Assembly (NCBI GenBank): GCA_942486035.1
Contig: CALNXK010000296.1
Coordinates: 247,501-311,500 of the forward strand
Length of the DNA: 64,000 nt
From: Porites lobata
Lineage: Eukaryota; Cnidaria; Anthozoa; Scleractinia; Poritidae
Reading direction: 5' to 3'
Shown here: one piece after another, positions 12,501 through 27,500 of the stretch
Position numbering within the stretch: position 1 is the stretch's first letter
Layout of the letters: each line of letters begins with the position of its first letter
Notes under the pieces: model-generated
Databases searched by the model: none
Seen by the model: the letters and a program-made list of their open reading frames with translations, nothing else
What the model was told of the DNA's origin: nothing
Made by a program: the position numbers and the translations under genes

Positions 12501-15500
12501 TGTTTTACCAAGCCCTGTTTCAAGAGAAACTGTTTTATTCTGGCTTTACGTTAAGTATTCATGAAATTGCAAATGGTCACTAACACTTTACTTCACCAGT
12601 TGGCTGAACTTGAGAAACTTGAAAAAGAAAACAGAGAAAAAAGCAGAAAGTTGGAAAGAAAAAATGTTGACTTGACACAAACCAATAAGAAGCTTGAAAA
12701 TCGGAACAAACTACTGTTGGATGAACTCAATGCCATGGTAGGGTACATTAAGTGTTCAATCTTTCCTATGCTTACTCAACCCAATAAGCCCCAGTATCCA
12801 CATACAAATTCTCTTGACACACATCTGTGTTTTCCTTAAGGAATTAGTTTAGAGAATGAAGTAAAAGATCAAAGCTTATTATATAAACACCAATGAAATA
12901 CCAGGTGAGCTTTCGCGCGAAAACATGATATCTTCACACGTGAAAATAACATGTTATTTTCTCATGTGAAAAGATCACCGTTGCTATGGCTACATAATAA
13001 ATCGCGCCTTTGGTAGCAAAAAAATATTTAAGTGAAGTGGTTTGGCATTTCAGTGGTGTTTATATAATAAATAGAACATTGTTGAGAAATTTTTCCCTCG
13101 ATCGCTGCGTTCTCTCGTGAAATACTTTTCATCACTCGAACAGAAATTTCGTATCTCCGCACGGCCATGTAATGGCCCCTATATTTACCCGTAGGTGACC
13201 ATTTTTCATAACCTTTTCTTGTGTTACGAGAAAATAGATGTCTGTCACTCTTAATGGGACTTAAAGTATACATACACCAATCGACTCTCTTTTAAAGAGT
13301 GTTAGAATTTTGAACTCAGTAGGCGTTTGTCGTCAACTAATTCTCGCTCGCTTTCATTTGACTTTTCCCCAGAAAAAAAGCTCGGCATCAAGAAAGACAA
13401 ACTCTGTAAAACCCAGAGGTCGTAATGCAAAGGAGGTAATTTATGTCGTTGTCAGTTTTCTTAACCTGGCTTACAGTGCAGCGTGCAAAGAAAGCAGTGT
13501 CCGATAGACCAGGGCTAGTGTATTTTTCTGTTCTTAACTTGCCCAATGGACAAGTGAAGGTTTTTCGGGGTATTCAAATTACAGAAGAACTGTAACAAAT
13601 CCTGCTCATCAAAATTTTTTTCAGGCAAGTTGAAAAGACTTTTGGGCTAGTGCGTGCTACTGCTACAGCCTGCCCGAGTGGCAAGCTGTAAAACTATAAA
13701 TGTGCTATAAATAGTGCTATAAATGTAGGTGCGAATACTTATTTTTATAATAGTATTGTTAATTACTGGACTACAAAAATTGTAAATAGACGGAAACACA
13801 GACGGAAAGACAGACAAACTGACAGATTGAGTATTTTTAAATGGTGTTAAAATTTATTTTTGGCCAAAGGTTTGAATAATTTTCCAAGTTTGTTTTCGGA
13901 CATACTTAGCCTAGAAATATAGTTTCTTGATATTCTAGATAGAAAAGTTAGCCTTCTAGGCTATAAAAATATTAACAGATGGAATGGACGGACTGATGGA
14001 TGGACAGATAGACTATTTTTTTTAATAGTTCTAAAATTATAACAATAATTATTTCCGAAGGGATTAATCAATGATTTTGTTAAAGTTTGCTTTTGTTCAA
14101 AGTTATCCTATACCAGTGTAGAGAAGAGTATAAAAATGTAAAAAGGATAGACTGGATGGACGGACAGGCAAACTAGAAATATTGTTTGTTGAAAAATAGT
14201 CTTCTAGACTATAAATATGTAAACAGATAGACGGATCTTACGATGAGCGAGGATAACCTCGTGATCCTCCTGCAGGTGTCGTAATGGCTGCCTGTAAACA
14301 GTGTACATGCATATGGATGGACGAACGGACGGAAAAACATACAGACGGACGGACAGACAGACAGACAAACAGATGGACGGATATTCTAGATAGAGAAAAT
14401 AGCTTTCTAGACCATAAACATTAAGTGCCACTTGTTTATCTAAAAAATGCTATCTGCTAGGATCACGAGGTTATCCTGGCCCTAAGAACATTCCTATTTC
14501 GGAAATTTTATTTTTAGTAACGAGAAACATTATATACATTTTTATTTTATTTAAATTTATTCTATATCAGAGTAGGTATTACCATTTTTCAATTTCATAA
14601 TCGACTGTTTGTATCATCATTATATTTTATTTTATTATGACATGTTAGCGCATCGAGATTCCTAAATGCGCTCATAAAAACCTTACTATTATTATTATTA
14701 TTATTATTATTATTAGACATACAGCGTGCAAAGAAAGTATTGTCCGATAGCCCGGGGCTAGTGGATTTTGCTATCTGGCTAGTGAATTCTGTTTTTAACT
14801 TGCCCGACGGGCAAGTGATGTTTTTTGAGGAATCTGAATAACAGAAGAACTGTGAAATCAATTCTGCTCATCAAAAAGCTTTTGCCGTGGGGCTAGTTGA
14901 AATGACTTGTGGGCTAGTAAATGCTAGCTTCAGGTTGCCCAAATGACAAGCTGTAAAAATGTTTTTCTTTGCACATATTACATAGACGTAGAAATATTGT
15001 CTCCTTAATTGATATCCCTAGAGTGAGAATGGTGCCCTCCTTTTTATAGCAGGATGAATTGAGTAACCTTAGAGCACAGTTGAGAGAACAGACAAGAAAT
15101 ATTAAATAAATCTGAAGTGTCGTAATGTGCTTGATGGTTTAGTTTAAATAAACTCTATAAGTTTTAGTGTCGTATGAATGTGATTTATAGGGGTTTACAG
15201 TTTATGTCTCTCTTTCTGTAATTGTCTCCTTGTTAAATATAAATAGCAAGGCTTGTCAAATTGTCCGGTCAAACCTATGAATGCCGGACAAACATCGATT
15301 ACGTCTTATCGCTATAAAAGCGCGGGTGATAAAATATATTAGGGATTTATTGACCGCCAAAGGGGTGGTGGTGGGGAAGATAAATATACATAAAAGCTCA
15401 CCAACGTTTTTGGAAAGAATGAAAAGAAAAATTTATCTATATATCTATAAATGTATGTCTCTCTTTCTGTAATTGTCTCTATTTCTTTATAACATTGTGT

Positions 15501-18500
15501 TTTGTTCGGACAAATTGTATAAGGATTTGACCGGACAAAACCTATTTTTGACAACGTTGAGGCCGTTATTTGCATATTGTAATTTGTAATTATTTGGAAA
15601 ATGGTTGATGTACCAGCTGTTGTAAGACCCCTAATAATTGTCAATTGTTTGTCGTTATCCAAGAAGACTTACTAGAATGTCTAACCGTCTGCAGATGTCG
15701 TAACAAAGCATCCATTTTACCTTAGTTATTTTAAGTCCTGAGTGTTGGTCTGGCCAGGAATCCTATAACTCTCAAGTGTGGTCCTTAAAACCAACTAAGC
15801 TAACCAGCCAATGGTTTGTACAACTTGGGTGATTGGATTCTCTCCTATTCAGAATTTGTTATGAGTATGGTGCAGCAAATATAAAACTCAGCGGTAAAAC
15901 GGCCAACAAAATGACTGTCAGAGTAACGGCTCACCTGTTAAATTATTAACTCAATTTTTTTGCTTAAGGTAACGTTAATTCATTTGTTTTTGTTCAGGAT
16001 AAAGACAGGAGAATTGAGCTTTTGAGAAGCAGACAGAAAAAGAAGAAACGACAATCTGTAAGTACACGGTTGAACTTCCATTAAGCGGACACCCTCCATT
16101 ATATGAAGCGGCCCAGAGTCCAGGCCAGTTAAAAAATTTCTGAAAAAATTGTAGAAAAGAATGGGAACTTAAACCCTCCATTAAGCGACCGCGGCCTCCT
16201 TCTGGCCGTCCCAACGAGAATTCTTCCATTGTTGTCACCTCTATTACTCGGTCATCAAGCGCTTGATCACGTAGCTTAGAATATGGTGAAGGAAAATTCA
16301 GCCCGAGATTGAAGGTGCGACCGATTGATTGCCAATCTGGTCAAATTTTTAAACGTTTCTTAAGGAGCCAGCTTGTCGATAATTTTGTAGATGCTTCTTA
16401 GTTAAATTTAAAAGTATTGCAATTAGTAATTAGCTAGCATTGTAATTAGTACTAAGTTGAGTGTTGTAATTAGTTAAATGTAGTGCTTTTACAGTCATTG
16501 TTCCTGAAAAGCCCTTTTGGGGAGGAAACAATAAAGTATGTATATATGTGTTGTGGACACGCACTGCTCTCGTCGCGTGTTTGCTTCAATAGAAAGTAAT
16601 GTTTCTGTTCTAGATTATGCTAATTTATGACGAACCTTCAGTGAGCGGCCACTTGCTTGTATCCCGAGGGTGGCCGCTTAATGGTGGTTCAACTGTAAAA
16701 TCATTGATTGTTACCTACTGTTTTGTTAGACTTACCCATAATTAGTAAGAATTAGATTACACCACACTTGCATGTACAGTCAAACCCCCGCTTTACGAAC
16801 ACCCCGTTAATATGGACACTTTCTATGCACCCCCCTCCCCTCAGTTTTCGTACTAACGGGGTTCGACTGTACATGCAATTTCCAAGAGCTCTCCATTCTG
16901 CTGGGCGTTTTGTAGGCTTCGTTTGGCTAGGAAGAGCTTTTTGAGGAAGGTTTTAGGATCTATGAAAGATAGGTGGGAAGTGTAACACGATTTTCATGGA
17001 AATTTTCGGGTCAACATTACATGGTTTTTGCCTTTTTCTTTGGCCTCCTTGACTGTGTGGTCGTGCGTGGTTGGTTTGAAAGATCACCCTGCTCAAGTTA
17101 AAATATAGTCTGAAAATTTTTAATTGCAATATTTTTGGCTGTTGTTTTTTTCGGTGTTTGTATTTTACAGCCAAGCCCTGTTTCCACTTCACGCTCAGCT
17201 GATTTCATGGCAGTGGAAGATGACGACGCACTATCTGTTCATTCTGATTTTAGCGAGTTTTCTGAAATGGTTGGTATACGATAGTATTACATGTAACTGA
17301 GCTGAACGTTTTTATGAAGTAATTACAATACTTTACAGTAGACCCTCTCAAACTTCCCACAAACTCGAGCCAATAGAGTACTAAAGTGATGACGTCATAA
17401 AAATGAAATTTCTGAAGTTAAGAGACTTGTCAGGGTATTCTGAAAGAACAATGTCCAAGAGGCCTACTTACCAAAAATGAGCATTTCGGGGCAAATTGTC
17501 TCTGAGATGTTTGCCGGTTATACTCAGAAAACTCCATACAAACCCTTCTTAAAAAATTTTAGAAGGGTTTGTATGGAGTTTTCTAAGCATAACTGGGCTA
17601 CGATCTCAGAGACAATTTGCCCCGAAATGCTCATTTTTAGCAAGCAGGCTCCTTGGACATTGTTCTTTCAGAATATCCTGACAAATCCCATAATTTCTGA
17701 AATCTCATTTTTATGACGTCACACTTTAGTACTGTATAGGACTCTTGCACGAAAGCGTCATTTTACTACTACTACCAGAATCCTTTTCGCTTTTCCTTTC
17801 ATATTCAAATTTGGTAACTCTGGCGAGGTATAAATAACACGAGAAAGCAAAATCCTGAAGGATTTTGGTCGTAGTAGTCAAATTACGTCATGGTGCAAAT
17901 GGCTTATTTTGCCTGCCTTTAGCTCCATATTCATTAAAGGGATTTTTAATTACTGAGACTCCTAACAGGTAGTCTCTCTAATAAGTGGCATGGTAAACGC
18001 AGATAACTACAGCGGAATTCGGTCACCGAGGGCTAATACCATAGTGTTCGTATCACCCGGGTTTCTGTATAAGCGGGCTGTCACACAACAACAGCCACAA
18101 AAATAACAACAACAACATTAACAAAAAACTTCATGGACACGCGTTTGTATATTAAGAATAAGGCAGACAAAAAGAAAGAAGGGTAGGAAACTGACCGCAG
18201 GGAAAACTGAGGAAGTGAAACTTGCGTGGTAAGAGGCAAAAAAGTTTGATAAAGGGTTACCTTTAGTTATCAGTGTCAAACAGGGGAAGAAAGACGGATT
18301 TGTATCAAACTCAAACATGTCACGCTATTCTGCCATTGTTTTTCAAGTAATAAAATCGGTTTAGCCATAGAAATCTGCTCAAATCGTAAAGCAGGGTTAA
18401 CGATAGAGAGAGTTTGTGACTCGGGACACATGAGGAAAAATGTCGGTTGTCCTTATAAACCAGTGTCCGTATTAAGCAGGTTGATTAGCGAGAAAATATA

Positions 18501-21500
18501 TGAGCATTTCTCCGAGACAAACAAAATGTCCGTTAAATAAAGGTGTCTATATTAAGCGGTTATCCGTAAGTGGGGTTCCACTGTAACTAATCTGTAGGTT
18601 GAGATGATTTCCAAAATTAACTGTAGGCTTTTATCCATTGAAAAAACAGATAGTGAGTACAATGTACAATGATCGCGTTCGTCAGAACGCATCCTAATCT
18701 GGTGTTCCTGTGGCACTAAAGCAGACATTTTCGAGCTATCACGGGCGACAGCATATTAGCCGCCCTTATCAGGGGCACCTCGGCCGTGAAACTGGACTCC
18801 TTTCGACTCGATTTCGTTTCCGTAATTTTTCCGTAAGTGACGAACGCGGATCCGTAATCAATGATTACCTCTAGTAATAATCATTATCAGTTGCCAATAC
18901 GGAAGGAAAGTTGGGTTTCTTTGCTAAGTTCACAAAAACTTTGCATGCATCAGTTGTAAGCAAATACGTGCATGTAGTAAGTTATTCTTCTTCACAGTGT
19001 TTAACATACCATATCATGCTATGTCACCCATAATTATCTGTTTCTAAATTTTGTTCTTTTATAGCTGCCGTAGTACAGCAGTATTTCAAACATTTTGGAA
19101 AGCTTAATAAAGGGCAATTTCTGTACAGAGAAAGCAAAAGTTCCGTGACTGTTGTTTTGATTATATCTTAATTTGTTTCAATGTCTCTTTTTGTATTATT
19201 ATGCGTGATAATGAAGATTTAATTGGAAAGGAAAACAGAACTTCATCCAGGGACAAAATTTAACCTTAACAGCTAATTGAAACCAGCCTTGCAAGTCTTT
19301 TTAAAAAATTAAATGGATCATCATCACCTGTTTTGTTCTCACAAGGTTGTAATTAATAGATCCGAGTTAAACAAAAACTGTAAACATTGACATTCCTGGT
19401 GGCTAATCAGTTATAACATGACAGCAGAAACATTCGCTGATTTGCATAAAAACTGTTTAGTTCCAAACTTTGAACGTTGTGATGACTCTAACAGGTAATG
19501 CATTCTCGTAGCGTCTTGATTTTATTCACTTAGGTAGCGCTTCACAGGGAACTTTCGTGGTATTTTTATGAGTAGATTTGCCTCATTTGTATCATTCCTT
19601 TAATTTGGCTCCGATCTTTGCCAAAAACATAGGATAATTATAGTAGTTAGTAAAATAGACTACCAAGGCAATGTATACTACCAATAGAATGAAAGACTAC
19701 CAACGGCAATCTGTGAAAGTATTAGTTCCATGTTTAGAAGTCTATTGACCTGTTTATTGAAGTGTAACTCGTTTCGCAGACCATCTTTAGGTACTTTGTG
19801 ATTGTTAATCGTATACCGTAGAGTGAACAATTTGTTTAACCACAACTCGTCAGTTATAATGACGTTTTACATGTGTTAGTGTTTCTAAGTTGTTATTGTT
19901 ACTGAAGTTAAAGTTATTTCCATGCTTCATAACCCAATATACCTAATATAGAAATCTCATGTTCTTGTAGTATGTTGCAGAGTTCAATGTTTTGGCTGAA
20001 AGTAAATTCTGTATCGTGCAATGGAATGATGGTCACATGTTGATCATAAATAAACCACTTTGGACTTTTGACATGTTTTAAGGTCGTCTTTGTGAATCCA
20101 CTAAAAGTTTCTATTCTCCCTTTGGCGGCCTGTTGTTACTGGGAGTATTTGTGTAGTATTTTTTTATCACTGGTGTCAAATAAAATAATAAAATTTTAGT
20201 TAAACGTGATCGAAAGAGTGACTATAGGACAGAAAGAAAAATATTGTGCATTGCCTGAGCATTAGTTACATAAATGAAACCACGAAAACCTTGCGTCAAG
20301 AAATGGTGAAAAGAATACTTAACTTAAACGTTTTTTATTGCAGTCGTCGAGTGAGGACACAGACAGCAAAAGAATCAAGAAGCTTGCCAAAGAGTTGTTA
20401 GCGTTAGAACGAGCTTATGCTCTTCTACAAGCTCATGTTGGTAGTGCTGTGGATGCTGAAAGAGATGAAATGGTAATTACGTGTATCTCGAGTCCCATTA
20501 ATAGCTTGATCAGCTTAATGTACTTATCACTTGAGTCAGTGATTTTTCCACCAGCGTGAGTACAACCTCATATTAGCGGAGTGGATTGAAACATCTCTAT
20601 TCTTCCCCCAAAATGGTTTCTTATAGTGCTAATTCTTAACAGTGGATTCCTGTTAATACGACCTCCTTTGGGACATGAAATTCTAGTAATTGATTGACGT
20701 GGACTGGTGGTAGGCCCAGTGCCGTGGTAGTGTTACGTTATGATACAAAGCCTTTCTAAACTACAAAACTGGTATTTAGTATTAGGGGGCGTTCAGACGG
20801 GTTTTGGGGCTCGCCTGTTGTGTAGGCTGTTCTGAACTATTACCTGTGATGACAAATAGATTTTCATTCTGTCAACCTGTTGGATATATGGAAGGCTCAT
20901 TTACCCTCTCTGAAGTTCTGGTTAATTGTGAGATTGATTGCTTTATTTTCACTAAGAATTCATCTGGTCGCATTCAAAGTAAAATTGCAAGGGAAACAAC
21001 GTTTGGGAACTCCGAGAGGTGCTTGTTGATCGTAGGAACGAGGTGAACGGATCAAGGAGCTTGTAGGAAAAGGGAGTGGTTTGACTAGGCTGGACTACTG
21101 TCGCATATACGGGTTGGTCGTGTTAAGGGGGCTGGTTGTATGGTGGGTTTCAATGCATTGTATATGTTTTTTCATAATAAGATAGTCTTATAAAACTCCG
21201 TACTAGTATAAAAAAGGTTTCACTTTTATTTCTTTCGCGAAATTTATACACTGTAATTTTTTTACTGTTTCACGTCGTAGACATAAATGTGTAGGATATA
21301 CATATGTGTAAGACGTTGTCTCGAGAAAATGAAGAAAGGAAAGGTATTGAGCAAGAAAGCCCTTAGAAACTGTAAGGCTTTGAACTTGAAGCTCTCAGTT
21401 ACAACGTTTTTGGGGCTTTTGTTTCCTTAGGAGAAACAGCAGCTTCAGTCAGACTTACTTGAAAGCCAAACTAGAATCCATGAGCTTGAGCGAATGATGG

Positions 21501-24500
21501 CAGACGGTGGACAGGTAAGCTGACGTTATCAATGAAGCATACCCCTGGGTGGATTTCCTTGGCATCTACTTAGTTTCCTGCTGATAAGTAATAAGCAAAG
21601 GTCAGGGAGTAAGGGCGAAATCGATGTAAACGCTGTGCTTTGTGTAAATTTCATGTCATAGAAGGTCAAAACGCGGATGATCAGATTACGAGTGGTAGAA
21701 GGTCCAAACGCGTTCCATTCATTCTAAGTGGAAGTCCAAACGAACGCTGTCTACATACATCCCACGAATGTGTAATAGCAACCTGGATATCAGAATTGCA
21801 AGCTTCTCTGGTCGCCTGTAATTAGAATAAATGAAAAAACTTTTATGAACACTAGGCAGTATTAAAAGCACAGAGGGAAGTGGGTAGAGCCAATATCGAA
21901 TGTAATGTTCAATCACATCAAGCACACATAACAAAGGCAAGAATCCCAAATGGCCGGAGTCAAACTAGTGGGCTGTTTACAGGCGTAGTCCAGGATTTAT
22001 ACTCGAGACTACCCAGAACAAGTCCAGTTAGTGGCCAGGGTGGAACTTGAACTCGGGAAATCATGGTCAAGGTTTCTATCTTTGCAGAAATACAGTGTTG
22101 TTTTGATTCCTTAAGCCGACTGCCCCACTACCGCTAGTAGTTCTGCGTTATATCGCTTATAACCATAAAATTGTGCAGAAAATCCACCAGGTTATAATTT
22201 GTGAAATCATATGCAGTGTCACTGTGTGAGCATGATGTTTCTTCAGTCATTGACTGAAGCACATTGGATTAAAGAAAACTGAGTTCTCTCAACCGGAGGC
22301 GAACTTTTGAGGAAATGGTTCTGGTGACAAGTGACTAGTCCGGCTGCTCGTTGTTGGTTGTATCATAGATGTTTAATGAAGATTGTATTTTTTGCAGGGT
22401 ACTGGAACAGAGGAATTATCACAACTTCAGGCGGATAATAGAGCACTGTACCAACAGGTATTCTTAGATTATTATAGGTTTAACCCTTTCACTCTCAAAG
22501 CGACTAAAGCCAAAGTTACAAAAGATTTCCGAATTTCGTTTTCTAAATTGCTGAAATTTCTTTTTCAGCGTAATGTGAAAGTTCTGGCAGATACTGTAGG
22601 TATCATTTGAATGTTCATACCACGTGAGGATTTCGCCTATAGAGTGAAAAGTTCGAACAACTCAATCATTCAATCTGGGTTGAAAGATTTAATATCATGG
22701 ACGAAAATGATATTTGACAAAGTACTAGTGCAAAATTGCAGCTTCAAGTTCTATATATTTCATTTTCACTTGTTGAAATTAAAAATTACTATGGCAACGC
22801 TTCCTTTACTGTGGCGTCCAATTTTATTGAGGATTCTACGGATGGAGATGTTGCGCAGTGAAAGACTCTTCAGAAAAGCTTTGTACGCGAAACAGCGCAG
22901 TTCTATAGAGCAAGAAAAAATTCAAGGGGCTTTTGTCCTAAAATTCAGAAAATTGTAAGCTTTAGCCAAAATAAATACTGACTCTAACCCTTTCAATACT
23001 TGGAGTTCTCGATTCAATAAACAAGCAGAAAATCCACTGCTGTAAGGGTAATTTGTCACTCACGATATGAACAACTATTTTGTTCAGTGATATGTTTGCT
23101 CCGAAATGGGCACGCGGGCCCCATAACTTAGCACGTTTTCCCTCGTGGGACCGTTGCATTACCCCTGGGTATTGAGAGTAGTATTTAAATGCTTTGCCAA
23201 CATCAGGATCACTGATCAGATCGCTTTTCTATGCGTTCATGCCCCGAGAGGGCATATATACTTTCGTTCCCCCCCCCCCCCCCCCCTCAGCGACGAAAAC
23301 CCGGCTATGCTGCACTTCTTCGCATACGCGGAAATTGTTTTCGCCCATATCTTCGTATGCCCCGCGTGTGCCGTTGAGGTACAGCATACCAGTGAAAATT
23401 CTCCTACTAATCAAATGTTATACTCGTGAAATTAGGAAATCATTTTACTCCTTGCAATTTGATTTTTTATCTTTAACTCAAAGTTTAAAACTTGTAAGCA
23501 AGTTCTCTGTATCGGTTATAGAAAGCAACGCTTTGAAGTCTAGTGGTTCTTAAGAAACACAAGGAGGGACTATTTATAGTATAGAGAGTACTGGGGGAGC
23601 AAGAGAAGCAAGGGTGGCGCAGTGGTGAGTGCTCTCACCTCCCACTAATGATGCCCGGGTTCGAATCCTGACGTCGACGCCGTATGTGGATTGAATTAGT
23701 TGTTGATTCTCTCCTTTGCTCCGAGAGGTTTTTCTCCGGGTACTCCGCTTTTCCCTTCTCCTTAAGAACCAACACTTCCAAGTTCCAATTCGATCTGGAA
23801 CGCACGGACACGTTTCAGTGAGTTCTCATGGGCTCTTAAGTGCTCCGTGGTTAAACAATTTACCATTACACTTTTAATTACTGAATTGTACTTTGTTTTA
23901 GATTTGGTCTAACGTTCTTAACGTAAATGAATTTACGTATAATCATGAAGCAATTTTGTTTGATAAATAACTTGCAGCTCGTGGCAACTGAAAAAGAGCG
24001 AGACAAAGCACACTCTGAGCTGACCAAGTACTCGGAGGTAAACTAGAACTATAACTTGTTCAAATTGCGTTCTTCTAAAATTGGGACAAGTACAAAGCGT
24101 TTTGAGTTGATTTGGAAATAACTTTAACTGGAACATTATTGCTATTGTTATTTTGAGGAAAGCAGAGAAGCAGGTATTAGCTAAAGTTAGAATGCGTCGA
24201 TTTTTAGTAGTATTGCAACAAGCACCCTATTTTAACCTTTCAATGGTAACCTTTAACAACAGGTAACCATTTCTACGGAGACATAATGATTTCTGGCCTT
24301 AAATAGAAACGTTTTGAAGTTATGTATAACGTAACGACTGAGTAAAGGATGATTTTTGCCTCAGCAACAACTTGATCCTGCATGAATTAAGAAGAGTAGA
24401 AATACCTACCCTCAAGTAGCAATAGCTAATCGATGCGGGTAATTAGGAAAAGATATATGGTACCAAAAGTGAAAAATTACTAGCCAACTTACGCGCTTCG

Positions 24501-27500
24501 GACCTCCTCGAACACACGTGCACATTCCTTTTTAGTTTCAGAATAGGGTATGGAAACTCGTATAGATGTGGGGACAGGTGTACTGACGGTTTTTTTACAA
24601 CCAAAATTTCTTGGATGCATACTGATAACCAAATTTTATTACTCATGTCTGCTATAGAGGATAATAACTCGCGGTCTCGAGTATATTTCATAATATGGGA
24701 AGTACCGGCACTGTAAATGTTAAAGCTTTTTTTTTTTCTTACCTAAACAGGATGTGAGAGAGTTGAAAGACCAAAGAGACCTGTTGGAGTTTGAGCTTGA
24801 GGAAATGTCACAGCTATCTGTAAGTTTACATGGGTCCAAATTTCGTGTTTTACAAATCATAACCGTAAAAGGTACCATAATGCCCCCATCTGTCTCCTCT
24901 TCCTACTCTATTGCGCTTGTCCTGTTTGAATAAATGCAACGAGAAATGAAAGTTGAATATCGAAAGTAACGGAACATGTGTCCTGTGTGATAGGCGTTTG
25001 AGGGGAAAGGGGAAATTATATTTTAACGTGCGCGATTAATTAACAAAGAGTTATAATTAGGTATTTTTTTGTCATCTTTCCTCATGCCCTTAATAACTGC
25101 ATGGTAAGGTAAAAATCATCATTAATTATCATATTCGTCCTAGTCATCTGTGTAAATAATTGTAACCATCGTTTTGATTATCATCATCATTATGATGATT
25201 AACGAGTTGATTATTCATTTTTCACTTCCCTTGTTGCATTAACCGTCATCATCGTTATTATTAACCATGTTATCGTAAGTGGCATTATATTGTGGATGCT
25301 ATTGTCAATTCACGATTGAAAATTGTATTCTAGTGTTATTTTCGTTCGAATTTCTTTTCCGTTCTATCATCAGACCACAGGGTCTGAAGACTGGGATTCT
25401 AGACGAGCCAGAAGTACATGTAGTCTTGAAGCATTTTCATCTCCGAGTCGGGAAGTGAGTCACTGTCAGTTTGTGAAATAATACTGTAAAATCATGTTCT
25501 AGTATATTCTACTAGTCTTCACGCCTATAAAAGAACAAATCAGTAAATTCTACTCTGAATTGTGTGTCTATAGCTTAGTCGAACACTGAATAACTTACAT
25601 GCTGGGACGCCAAACAGAGGGCTTTGTTGTCAGGAAGCACTCTCATCGGGCACAAACCTAATCCTCTCTATAGCCCGTTTAATTGCTGAGTTCGATATCA
25701 CCGGCCTTTAGTGCAAAACTAGGTTTTTTGATTTTCTTACTTTGTTTGTTTTTGTTCTTGGACTGGACGGTCAAGTAACCGTGTGAAGTTTAAAACACAC
25801 GATATAGCTTGCCTCTTCATGAATACGTCTGCTAGAGACGTTTTCCTATTTATTCTATTTGTCTTTTTATCGTCTGATTTAGGACAACCTCTCTGGTAGT
25901 TTGTCTTTAGAAGAAATCAAAGCCTGCCTCGAAGAATTGGAGACTGAGAAAGTTAGTTTTGTTAAGCTTTTCTTTTATATTTGAATTTTATGCCCTTATC
26001 CCTTTTTTGTCAGTTCCTAACTTTGATGTTGTATTTTTTTGTCAGGAAAATGAGTTATCTCCGTTGCAACAAAGCGGACTGAAACAAGCCAGAATGATGT
26101 TGGAATCCATGGCAGAGGTAAGATTAGATTTAAAAGTATGGCAACTTGCCGCAAACAGATATGTAAGGATAGGGAACATTTAAAAAAGAGGCAGGAAGTG
26201 GTTTAAAGAAAGTCGGTTATTACAGAAAACGTCTGACATTCGTCTCATTCAAACTGATAATTAGTTTAATGCCCGCAACAACAGTGTTACGTCTGATGTG
26301 ACGGTTAGTCGTCAGAGAAAGCATGAGAACGAAAAATAACCTTTTAGTCATTACGTGACAGTATGCGTTTTGTCTTAATAATATTGCCTCATTCAGGCCT
26401 AGAGACGCGACATTGAAGAAATAATCTTTCATGTTGTGTTTTTTCTCCATGTGACAAACAGAAAATTAACCACATGGAAATCACGGAATCTGCCTTAAGG
26501 GACAAAGTGCGGGATCTGGACTTAGGTGTAAGTTAATTAAATATTGTGTTCTGTTGCTCTTATATTTAAACATAGTCCTAATTCTTTGATGACCTTCAGA
26601 ATTTGTAGTTGGTTACTGAAATGTTATTTCGACGTCTGTTTCGGACAATTATCCAGGCTGTGGTAGTACAGGAGCTCCATTTCCCACCCATTCCAAAACC
26701 ATAGGGTCTATAACTTCTACGTTACCCAAATCTGTCAGGTCTTGAAATTGGGAAAACAATTTAACAGGGGCTAGAAGGAGTGATTTCAAATTCTCAAATT
26801 TGATTGATGGCGTCTTTCCAGTCGCGCCACGCTTATTTCAGGCATTGGCTTTTCAACTGAACATGTCATGTCCATTTCTGACGAAAGTAATTACATGTAG
26901 CTACGGAACATCGTAAACAGAAGTCACTTGAGAAAATTGTGCCAGTTTTAAAGCTCCAATCGTTTAAATGAAAGCTCTTATTGTGTGTTACCTTCTAGGC
27001 TACACGAAATGTTGCTTGCCTTCACGTTTGTGTATAAGATCCTTATCTTTTCCTGTTTTCAAAACAGTTCACTAAATTGATCTCAGCAGTGGTGTTAGTG
27101 GACTGAAACAAATTCCTCATTGATATTCGAAATGTAGGAGACTAGTTTCAACAACTTTAGATTAGCAAAACAGCTTTGCTCGTTGTGTTGTTACAATTGC
27201 GAGATTTTTGCACATCTGTTTATTTACACTACTAAAATAACCTGGTTTAATCATTCAGACGAGAGCTTTTAAGTGTACTTTGCGTGTTAGCTATAATCTC
27301 ATCCTATCTGTGATGTCAAAACGTTGTGTTCATTGCCTACTTTTGTTTGTCATTAGTACAACAGCGAATCCCTGAAGTCCGAGTTTCAAGAGTCAAGACG
27401 CCTGTCGGTGTTTACGTGTGACAAAGAAAGTCTCACTGATCTGCAGTGGGTCGAACTGGAAGACAAACTGCCACAGATTGAAGCCCATGCATACTCAAGG

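Noticed and set aside
14204..14431. Minus-strand 75-codon ORF with Ser-Val-Cys-Leu repeats
   Set aside because: It is a reading of the GACA/GGAC minisatellite.
23650..23680. Functional tRNA gene at the box B of the 23.6-kb repeat
   Set aside because: A body and tail shared with 60361 follow directly, which identifies a SINE rather than a tRNA gene.
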